A stretch of 64,000 nucleotides of DNA. Source: Nonomuraea sp. PA05. Its GTDB lineage: Bacteria > Actinomycetota > Actinomycetes > Streptosporangiales > Streptosporangiaceae. The stretch lies in NCBI RefSeq assembly GCF_008086045.1, contig NZ_VSEY01000018.1:1-64000 (forward strand), read 5' to 3'. Under the pieces are notes generated by a model. It ran no database searches, was not told the origin of the DNA, and saw only the letters and a list, made by a program, of their open reading frames with translations. Below are positions 1-6,393 of this stretch, in pieces. Within the stretch, counting starts at the first letter, position 1; every line of letters starts with the position of its first letter. The position numbers and the translations under genes were made by a program.

Positions 1-119
1 CCTGCCCCGGCGGGGCGGCCCCGGGGGCCCCCCCCCCCCCCCCCCCACCCACCCCCCCCCCCCCCCCCCCACCCCCCCCCCCCCCCCCCCCCCCGCTCCC
101 CCCCCCCCCCCCCCCCCGC
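1..119. other. Poly-C low-complexity contig edge
   Basis: Almost unbroken C with a few A, G and T bases, directly abutting an SDR reading frame that is already in mid-protein. This is most simply a sequencing or assembly artefact at a contig end rather than genome sequence; the missing 5' part of the SDR gene is probably hidden behind it. Confidence 0.8.
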
Positions 120-464
120 CGCTACGTCATCAACGTCTCCGCCGTCGAAGGCCAGTTCACCGTCGCGAACAAGACCGGCGGCCACCCCCACACCAACATG
201 GCCAAGGCCGCACTCAACATGCTGAGCAGAACCAGCGCCGCCGAGCTGGCCGCACAGAACGTCCACATGTGCAGCGTGGACACGGGATGGATCACCGACG
301 AGCACCCGCTGCCGCACCGCGACCGCCGCGCGGCCACGGGCTGGCGCGCGCCGCTCGACGTGGTGGACGGCGCCGCCCGCGTGTACGACCCGATCATCCG
401 GGGCGAGGCGGGCGACCCCGTGCACGGCGTGCTGCTCAAGGACTACCGGCAGGTGCCGTGGTGA
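120..464 (+). CDS. SDR family oxidoreductase, C-terminal fragment
   Basis: The open frame enters from the poly-C run and gives about 114 residues before TGA at 462-464. It begins RYVINVSAVEGQF, the strand carrying the catalytic Ser of short-chain dehydrogenases, followed by the helix region NMAKAALNMLSRTSA with the active-site Lys. The Tyr that normally sits four residues before that Lys is not obvious here (HTNMAK), so either this subfamily differs or the Tyr was misjudged. The N-terminal Rossmann glycine motif is missing because of the contig edge. The stop overlaps the GTG of the next gene in a GTGA quartet, so the two are probably cotranscribed. Substrate unknown. Confidence 0.7.
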   Translation, partial: RYVINVSAVEGQFTVANKTGGHPHTNMAKAALNMLSRTSAAELAAQNVHMCSVDTGWITDEHPLPHRDRRAATGWRAPLDVVDGAARVYDPIIRGEAGDPVHGVLLKDYRQVPW

Positions 465-1612
465 CCGGATGGGCGGGCGTCGGCCCCGTGGCCCCACGCC
501 CCCTCGACGACCTGGCACCCCTCCTGGACTGGCTCCGCACCGGCCGCCAGGTCGCCGGGCGCACCGACTTCCCCGCCGGAACGGCCATGCCCGACGGCCG
601 CCTCGACCTGTGCAAGCAGGCGCTGGGCCCGGACGGCGTGCGGGCGATCGTGTCCGCCCTCCCGCCACGTGGCCCCGTCAGGCACCTGCTGCTCGGCACG
701 GACGGCCTGGGCGACGCGGGCGCGGCCGACGCCACGCGGGGCGCGATCGGCGCCGGGGTGGAGACGGTGTATCTCGGCTGCAACGGCATCGGCGCGGCGG
801 GCGTCCGCGATCTCGCCGACCGGCTCATCGCCTCGCCGGGAGTCGTACGGGGCCTGTGGCTCAAGCGCAACCCGCTCGGCGGGGACGGCGGCCGGGCAGC
901 GGGACGGCTGCTGGCGCGGGGCAGCGGCCTGGCCACGCTCGACCTGGTGCAGACCGGCCTGGACGCGGCGGCGTCGGCGGCCCTGGCGGAGGGCGTCGAG
1001 GCGGTGGCGGCGCGCGGCGACCGCGTCGGCCGGCTGTACCTGGGCGGGAACGTCCTGGACGCGGCCCAGGTGGCGCGCGTCGTGCGTACCGGAGCAGTGG
1101 ACGAGCTGTACGTGTCGGCGGCCGGGTTGGGCGACGCCGGCGCCCGCGTCCTCGCGCGGGCGCTGCGCGCGGCGCCGCCAGGCCTCACCCACCTGTCCGT
1201 GGCGAGCAACGGCATCGGCCCCGAACCTCTGATGGAGCTGGTCGCCGCCGCCGCGGCAGCGGGCGTCACGCTGCTCGACCTGAGCCGGGTACGCGCGGCG
1301 GGAGCACTCGGCGCGCCTGACAACCGGCTCGACGAACCCGCCACGGCGGCCATAGCCGCCGTCCTCTCCGGCACCCGCCATCGCCTCGCCCACCTGATCC
1401 TGCGCGACACAGGCATCACCGGCCGGGGCGCGCTCGCCCTGGTCGCGGGCGCCCGCCGGGCGATCTCACCCACCAGGTACGCGCTCGGCCCCGGCGTCGC
1501 CTCCCGTGCCAAGCGCGAGCTGGCCGAGCTGTCCGAGTCGGTGCCGCCCCTGTCTCCGCACCCGGACGTGGCGGCCATCGCCAGCGTCCACCGCACGCGC
1601 AAGCCCGCCTGA
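461..1612 (+). CDS. Leucine-rich-repeat protein, ribonuclease-inhibitor type
   Basis: 383 residues from GTG 461, which overlaps the preceding SDR stop (GTGA). The longer upstream extension is out-of-frame shadow of the SDR gene and was excluded. Regularly spaced leucine-rich strands are visible, such as VETVYLGCNGIG, LYLGGNVLD and LTHLSVASNGIG, with Asn in the turn, in ~28-residue alternating alpha/beta units typical of ribonuclease-inhibitor LRRs. No signal peptide or membrane segment is seen, so it is probably a cytoplasmic protein-binding scaffold. The translational coupling with an SDR suggests a joint function, but which partner it binds cannot be told from the sequence. Confidence 0.75.
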   Translation: MTGWAGVGPVAPRPLDDLAPLLDWLRTGRQVAGRTDFPAGTAMPDGRLDLCKQALGPDGVRAIVSALPPRGPVRHLLLGTDGLGDAGAADATRGAIGAGVETVYLGCNGIGAAGVRDLADRLIASPGVVRGLWLKRNPLGGDGGRAAGRLLARGSGLATLDLVQTGLDAAASAALAEGVEAVAARGDRVGRLYLGGNVLDAAQVARVVRTGAVDELYVSAAGLGDAGARVLARALRAAPPGLTHLSVASNGIGPEPLMELVAAAAAAGVTLLDLSRVRAAGALGAPDNRLDEPATAAIAAVLSGTRHRLAHLILRDTGITGRGALALVAGARRAISPTRYALGPGVASRAKRELAELSESVPPLSPHPDVAAIASVHRTRKPA

Positions 1613-1722
1613 GCCGGGGCCCCGACATGAAAGTTTCACAACCGTAAAATCGCGTTGTTATGCCCTGACCGGCCACGACGCCGATCCGGCGGAAGGCCGT
1701 CCAAGGCGCTTCATTGACGACC

Positions 1723-1736
1723 GGAAAGCGCTTTCC
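1723..1736. promoter_or_regulatory. Perfect palindrome GGAAAGCGCTTTCC, LacI-type operator
   Basis: A 14-base perfect palindrome centred on CG lies 99 bases before the pectate lyase start. The form GAAAGCGCTTTC with central CG is the classic shape of LacI/GalR-family operators controlling carbohydrate genes in actinobacteria. A second imperfect dyad (CGTTCAC at 1749-1755 with GTGAACG at 1779-1785) follows closely and could overlap the transcription start. Regulation of the pectate lyase by a distant LacI-type protein is inferred. Confidence 0.6.
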
Positions 1737-1834
1737 TAGATTCGCATGCGTTCACTCCCATGCCTGCCATTCACATACGTGAACGCCAGGCACAGACAGC
1801 ACCTACAGACAACCCGCAGTAGGTAGGAGCACAC

Positions 1835-2782
1835 ATGCGCACAACACGACGTGTCCTCACCCTCGTCACCAGCCTGGCCGCCGCGGCGGCTGGGCTCACG
1901 GCGGCGACCGCGGCACCGGCGGCAGCCGACACCCCGCTGGTCGGCTGGGCCACGCAGGGCGGCGGGACCACCGGCGGCGGCAGCGCCGCCACCACCACCG
2001 TCTCCTCCGCCTCAGCGCTGACCAGCGCCCTGTCTTCCGGCTCCGCCGCCGTGATCAGGGTCTCCGGCACGATCTCCTGCTCCGGCATGCTCCGCGTCGC
2101 CTCGAACAAGACCGTCATCGGCAACTCGGGCGCGACCATCTCCGGGTGCGGCTTCAACGTGTCGCAGGCGTCGAACGTCATCATCCGCAACCTCACGTTC
2201 AGGAACTGGGGTGACGACGGGATCAACGTCCAGTACTCGACCCGGGTCTACATCGACCACAACACCTTCAGCAACGGCGGCGACGGAGCCCTGGACATCA
2301 AGCGGTCCAGCGACTACATCACCGTGTCCTGGAACAGGTTCTTCGACCACGACAAGACCATGCTCCTGGGCCACAGCGACAGCAACGCCTCCGAGGACCG
2401 CGGTCGCCTGCGGGTGACCTACCACCACAACTGGTTCGACGGCACGAACCAGCGCCACCCGCGCGTCCGCTTCGGCAACCCGGTGCACGTCTTCAACAAC
2501 TTCTACGGCAGCGTCGGCAGCTACGGCGTCGCCTCCACCATGGAGGGCGGCGTGCTCGTCGAAGGCAACTACTTCGAGAACACCGACGACCCGTTCCACC
2601 TGGGCGAGGGCAGCTCGCCGGCCGGAACCCTGGTGGCCCGCAACAACCACTTCGTCAACTCGGGCAGTGGGCAGAGTGGTGGCAGCGTGCGGTCGATCCC
2701 GTACGCGTACTCGCTCGACTCCGCCTCCAGCGTCAAGTCCATCGTGACGGCGGGGGCGGGCGCGGGCCGCATCTCCATCTGA
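1835..2782 (+). CDS. Secreted pectate lyase, polysaccharide lyase family 1
   Basis: 315 residues. An Ala-rich signal peptide covers about residues 1-32 (twin Arg near the start, cleavage near AAAD), so the enzyme is exported. The rest is a parallel beta-helix with family PL1 motifs: VYIDHNTF, WNRFFDHDKTMLLGH near residue 165 (calcium-binding Asp residues) and the QRHPRVRFG block near 206-214 holding the catalytic Arg. It would cleave polygalacturonate by calcium-dependent beta-elimination in the medium. Start ATG 1835 has AGGAG at 1825-1829. It stands alone, with a LacI-type palindrome upstream and a strong hairpin immediately downstream, as expected for a plant-polysaccharide-induced gene. 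Confidence 0.93.
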   Translation: MRTTRRVLTLVTSLAAAAAGLTAATAAPAAADTPLVGWATQGGGTTGGGSAATTTVSSASALTSALSSGSAAVIRVSGTISCSGMLRVASNKTVIGNSGATISGCGFNVSQASNVIIRNLTFRNWGDDGINVQYSTRVYIDHNTFSNGGDGALDIKRSSDYITVSWNRFFDHDKTMLLGHSDSNASEDRGRLRVTYHHNWFDGTNQRHPRVRFGNPVHVFNNFYGSVGSYGVASTMEGGVLVEGNYFENTDDPFHLGEGSSPAGTLVARNNHFVNSGSGQSGGSVRSIPYAYSLDSASSVKSIVTAGAGAGRISI

Positions 2783-3788
2783 CGGCGGCGGCCGGGCAGC
2801 CGTGAGCGCGGCCTGATCTCCCCGCGCTCACGGCCTCGACGGCCGCGCCGGCACGCACATGGGCTCGGCGCCACACACGCGGGGCTGAGGCCGCGCGTGG
2901 GCTCTGCGCCACGCACAGGAGGTCGAGGCCGCGCATGGGTCGGCGCCACGCGCGGGCCTGCGCGTACTGGACGGGGCCGCCGATCAGGGCGCAGCCGAGC
3001 CATGCGGCCACCGGGACGGCCCAGGACCTGCCGCGTTCCCCGGACATCTGGGTCGTGGTCAGCGTCGCCACGACCACGGCCGCGGCGGGGTACCAGGTGG
3101 CTCTGGTGAGGTCCCGGTACAGGCCGGGGCCGTCCCACTCGTGGTAGGTCTCCCACAGCGTCATCCCGGCCGCCTGCGCGAGGACGAGTTGCCCGCAGCA
3201 CAGGACGGCGGCGAGCACGGCCGCGGCCACCAGGGCGCGGGCAGCGGGCCCACGCCGGCGCGGCTCGACCGCGGTCGCGGTCGCGATTGCGGCCTCGGTT
3301 GCGGCCTCGATTGCGGTCGCGGTTGCGGTCGCGGTCGCGGTCGCGGTCGCGGTCGCGGTCGCGGTCGCGCCGGTCCAAGCGGCGAGCCGACGGGGCAACC
3401 CGCGAGGCGTGATCACGCGGGCCGGGGTGGCGGAGCCGCGCGCCGTAGTCGCGCCAAGCCGGGTGGCGGGCCGGCGAGCTGCGACCGCGTAGGCGAGGAC
3501 GGCGCCCACCGCCCATCCAGGCCACCCCGCCATCGCATCGGGAAAGTCCGGCCCGTCGGCGCGGAGCCCTTGCACCACCAGCCACCCGGCCACGACCGCC
3601 ACCACACTCCCGCACAACGTCGCCATGGCGGCCCGCGCGGGCCGGTCGCGCAGCAGGAGGCCGGCCGCGAGACCGGCCAGAAGCCCGGCGGGTTCTGGCC
3701 GGCCGGCGAGGTAGAGGAGCGCGGCCAGGCCCGGTGCGACGAGCAGGGTCACGGCCGCCGTGAGGAGGACCCGGGGGAGATTGGGCAT
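2733..3788 (-). CDS. Polytopic membrane protein with Ala-Thr repeat, function unknown
   Basis: From the ATG whose complement is 3786-3788 the frame runs 351 codons to 2733. About seven hydrophobic segments are visible (for example VLLTAAVTLLVAPGLAALLY at the N-terminus and AARALVAAAVLAAVLCCGQL in the middle), separated in the centre by a low-complexity Ala-Thr stretch. The family is not recognised. The last ~70 residues, after GPVQYAQARAW, are Arg/Ala rich, are encoded by a 38-base tandem repeat whose period is not a multiple of three, and overlap the end of the pectate lyase gene, so the true C-terminus may be frameshifted or shorter. The core is divergent from the TetR gene 72 bases away, which may regulate it. 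Confidence 0.55.
   Translation of the reverse strand: MPNLPRVLLTAAVTLLVAPGLAALLYLAGRPEPAGLLAGLAAGLLLRDRPARAAMATLCGSVVAVVAGWLVVQGLRADGPDFPDAMAGWPGWAVGAVLAYAVAARRPATRLGATTARGSATPARVITPRGLPRRLAAWTGATATATATATATATATATAIEAATEAAIATATAVEPRRRGPAARALVAAAVLAAVLCCGQLVLAQAAGMTLWETYHEWDGPGLYRDLTRATWYPAAAVVVATLTTTQMSGERGRSWAVPVAAWLGCALIGGPVQYAQARAWRRPMRGLDLLCVAQSPRAASAPRVWRRAHVRAGAAVEAVSAGRSGRAHGCPAAAVRWRCGPRPPPPSRWT
2799..2834 (+). terminator. 13-bp perfect stem terminator after the pectate lyase
   Basis: GCCGTGAGCGCGG (2799-2811) and its exact reverse complement (2822-2834) enclose a 10-base loop, 16 bases past the pectate lyase stop. There is no T-run, which is usual for high-GC actinobacterial terminators. 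It lies in the 3' part of the opposing membrane-protein frame, so it may work in both directions. Confidence 0.65.
2856..2955. repeat. 38-bp tandem repeat, about 2.6 units
   Basis: Units begin at about 2856, 2894 and 2932, each reading roughly CRCRTGGGYTC-GCGCCAC followed by a G-rich stretch and GAGGCCG. It lies in the convergent region between the pectate lyase and the membrane-protein core. Confidence 0.6.
3271..3369. repeat. GCGGTC hexanucleotide repeat encoding (Ala-Thr)n
   Basis: Near-perfect tandem hexamers, uninterrupted over 3313-3369 and diverged before that. Read on the minus strand they encode Ala-Thr dipeptides in a loop of the membrane protein. Because the period is six, length changes keep the frame, so it can vary in number without breaking the gene. 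Confidence 0.8.
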
Positions 3789-3860
3789 GGGCCCAGAACA
3801 CCACAATGGATCACCCAGGTGGAAGGGCGGCGGGCGGCGGGTGCCCGTACGGTGGTGGGC

Positions 3861-4559
3861 ATGTCCTCCAGCAGAACCGCGCAGGCGGCATCCGGCAGGG
3901 CCGAGCGGGCCCACGACACCCGTGAGGCGATTCTCGACGCCGCCGAGCGGCTCTTCGCCGAGCGCGGGGTGGGCGAGGTCTCGAACCGGCAGATCGGCCA
4001 GGCGGCCGGGCAGGCGAACAACTTCGCCGTCGGCTACCACTTCGGCACCAAGGCGGACCTGGTGCGGGCGATCGTGCGCCGCCACACCGCCGTGACGGAG
4101 GAGCGGCGGCTGCGCATGCTGGCGGAGATCGCCGAGCCCGGCGACCCGCGCGGCTGGATCGCCTGCCTGGTGCGTCCGGCGACCGGCCAGCTCGAAGCGC
4201 TGGGTGTGCCGAGCTGGCGGGCCCGTTGCCTGGCGCAGTTCGACACGGTGCCGGCTCTGCGGCAGATCGTGGTGGACGAGTCGGTGGCGGCGCCGTCGAT
4301 GGGGCGGGCGCTGGAGGGGATGTTCCGGCTGCTGCCGGACCTGCCGGAGGAGGTGCACAGGGAGCGGGGGGACATGAGCCGCCTGCTGGTGGTGCACACG
4401 CTGGCCGAGCGGGAGCGGGCGCTGCACGAAGGTGAGGGGGCGCTGCACGAAGGTGAGGGGGCGGCGCGGGCGGGATGGGAGGCCACCGCGATCGGCCTCA
4501 TCGACGCGCTGGCCGGACTCTGGCTGGCCCCTGTCAGCGCCAGGACCTTTCCTGGGTGA
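3861..4559 (+). CDS. TetR/AcrR family transcriptional regulator
   Basis: 232 residues from ATG 3861. The N-terminal DNA-binding domain is clear at residues ~18-66: TREAILDAAERLFAERG, then the recognition helix region VSNRQIGQAAG and the family-typical YHFGTKADLVRAIVRRH. The remainder is a helical ligand-binding/dimerisation domain (VPALRQIVVDES, ALEGMFRLLPDLP). Near the C-terminus a seven-residue unit ALHEGEG is duplicated by a 21-base tandem repeat. Divergent from the membrane protein starting at 3788, the likeliest target. Ligand unknown. Confidence 0.88.
   Translation: MSSSRTAQAASGRAERAHDTREAILDAAERLFAERGVGEVSNRQIGQAAGQANNFAVGYHFGTKADLVRAIVRRHTAVTEERRLRMLAEIAEPGDPRGWIACLVRPATGQLEALGVPSWRARCLAQFDTVPALRQIVVDESVAAPSMGRALEGMFRLLPDLPEEVHRERGDMSRLLVVHTLAERERALHEGEGALHEGEGAARAGWEATAIGLIDALAGLWLAPVSARTFPG
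4419..4460. repeat. 21-bp exact tandem duplication in the TetR gene
   Basis: Positions 4419-4439 and 4440-4460 are identical and add seven residues (ALHEGEG) in frame. Identity at the wobble positions suggests a recent duplication. Confidence 0.85.
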
Positions 4560-4670
4560 ACGCTGTCAAGAGTGAGCTGCGGAAATGTCGATTTCCTAGT
4601 GAGGACACAGCTTTCTCCCAGGTAGAGCACCTAAAGTGAGCCCCTCGTCGATCTCAGAGGGGGCGCCGGC

Positions 4671-6305
4671 ATGTCCGTCGAGGGTGGCATGCGGCGGGTG
4701 CGCGGCAACGACTACCGCGTGCTGCGGCCGCCGGAGCGCTACACGCCGGAGCTGCGGGTCAGCGTGATCATCCCGGCCTACGGCGCGCAGGACAAGCTGG
4801 ATCTGGTGCTGCAGGGGCTGGCGCGGCAGACGTACCCGGCGGAGCTGACCGAGATCATCGTGGTGGACAACGGCAGCTCGCCGCCGCTGCGGCTGCCTGC
4901 GGGCACGTCCGCCAGGATGAAGGTGTGTGAACGTCCTGGACGGGCCGCCGCCCGCAACGCCGGGCTGGCCGAGGCGACCGGCGACGTCATCCACTGGCTG
5001 GACTCGGACGTGGTGCTCACGCCCGGCGCGATCGAGGCGCACATGCGCTGGCACCACACCGCGCCCTACCTGTCCGTCACCGGCTACCTCCGCTTCACGA
5101 GCGCTCCGCTGCCCGGCGTCCTGCCTGAGGACCTGGAGGCGGCGTTCGAGCCGGCCGACCCGCACGCGTGGCTGGTCGGCCTGGTGGAGCGGACGGACGG
5201 GCTGACGAACAACCCGGTGCGGCCGTTCAGCCTGCACGTCGGCGGCGCCACCTCCGTCAGCGCCCGCCTGGTGGAGGCCGCCGGGCCCATGGACGACGAT
5301 CTGATACTCGGCCAGGACACCGAGATGGGCTACCGGCTCCACCAGGCGGGGGCGGTGTTCGTGCCCGAGCCGCGGGCGCGCGCCTACCATCTCGGCCCGA
5401 CCATGCGGATGCGCCACCAGGAGCGCATCGACCGGGTCAGCCACGCCTTCGTCGCCGACCGCATCCCCGCCTACCAGTGGCTGCGCACGCATCCGGCCCG
5501 CCGCTGGAAGGTGCCGAACGTGACCGCCGTCGTGGACGGCGCCGCCGGGTACGAGGCCGTCCGCGCCACCGTGGACGCGCTGCTCGCCTCGACCGTGGCG
5601 GACCTGTCGGTGGTGCTCCTCGGCCCCTGGGACACGCTCGGACGTGACCGCCGCGCCCCGCTCAAGGACCCGAACCTCGACCTGGTGCTGGTGCACGGCC
5701 ACTACGAGCACGAGAGCCGGGTGCTGCTGGCGGCCGAGGAGCGGGTGGACCCGTCCGTGCCGTTCGTGCTGCGTCTGCCCGCGGGGTGGGTGCCCGGCGA
5801 GGACAGCCTGGCCAGGCTGCTGGCGCTGGCCCGCGGCGAGGGGCTCGGCCTGATCCAGGTGCTGCTGGCGGAGACGTCCGTGGAGGTGGTCTCGGCGCGG
5901 CTCGAACGGGTGTCGGCGCTGGCCCGTGCCCGGATCGTGGCCCGTCATGGCGAGGCGCTCGACGACGTCGTGGAGGACGTGTCGGGGGTGCGGTGGGTCG
6001 TCGGTGAGGAGTACGGGTTCGGCGGCGAGCCGGGTGAGATCGTCGGGCGGCGGGCCGCGTACAAGGCCAGGACGCAGGCCGAGGCGGAGGCGGCCCGGCT
6101 GGCGAAGGAGGCCGAGCGGCTGCGGGCGCAGGTCGCCAAGTGGCGGGACGAGGCGGCCCGCTGGCGCAGGAGCACCGTGGAGCTGCGGCGCGAGGTCGGC
6201 ACGCTGCGCCGCGAGCTGCACGTGGCCAGGCGCGGGCAGGACGGCGTGCGCGCCGTCCTGGCGCGCCGGATGAAGCGGGTCTTGGCCAAGCGGACGCGCG
6301 ACTGA
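4671..6305 (+). CDS. Family 2 glycosyltransferase with C-terminal coiled coil
   Basis: 544 residues. A GT-A fold domain begins at VSVIIPAYGAQDKLDLVLQGL, with the metal-binding DxD as LDSD (Asp111, Asp113) and the later GQDTEMGYRL block typical of the GT2 acceptor/catalytic region. After the catalytic half there is a second alpha/beta region and then a strongly charged Lys/Arg/Glu/Ala coiled coil from about residue 455 to 530, ending very basic (RRMKRVLAKRTRD). It would transfer a sugar from a nucleotide donor to an unidentified cell-surface or secondary-metabolite acceptor. No transmembrane segments. The coiled coil probably mediates oligomerisation or membrane/protein contact (inference). 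A glucosidase follows 88 bases downstream. Confidence 0.85.
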   Translation: MSVEGGMRRVRGNDYRVLRPPERYTPELRVSVIIPAYGAQDKLDLVLQGLARQTYPAELTEIIVVDNGSSPPLRLPAGTSARMKVCERPGRAAARNAGLAEATGDVIHWLDSDVVLTPGAIEAHMRWHHTAPYLSVTGYLRFTSAPLPGVLPEDLEAAFEPADPHAWLVGLVERTDGLTNNPVRPFSLHVGGATSVSARLVEAAGPMDDDLILGQDTEMGYRLHQAGAVFVPEPRARAYHLGPTMRMRHQERIDRVSHAFVADRIPAYQWLRTHPARRWKVPNVTAVVDGAAGYEAVRATVDALLASTVADLSVVLLGPWDTLGRDRRAPLKDPNLDLVLVHGHYEHESRVLLAAEERVDPSVPFVLRLPAGWVPGEDSLARLLALARGEGLGLIQVLLAETSVEVVSARLERVSALARARIVARHGEALDDVVEDVSGVRWVVGEEYGFGGEPGEIVGRRAAYKARTQAEAEAARLAKEAERLRAQVAKWRDEAARWRRSTVELRREVGTLRRELHVARRGQDGVRAVLARRMKRVLAKRTRD

Positions 6306-6393
6306 CACCCCGGAGGTGCGGCAGGGCGCGTGGCTGGGAAACCTCACTTCCCGGGAAGGAGGCAGCGGGCGGGCATCGGAGGATGCTGCGCCC

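Noticed and set aside
1..119. Poly-C tract as a biological repeat or telomere-like end
   Set aside because: Homopolymer with scattered errors cutting into a gene; far more likely a sequencing artefact than a structured end.
3141..3860. Plus-strand Arg-Gly-rich reading frame in front of the TetR gene
   Set aside because: It is the complement of the membrane-protein gene and its hexamer repeat; the TetR protein starts at 3861.
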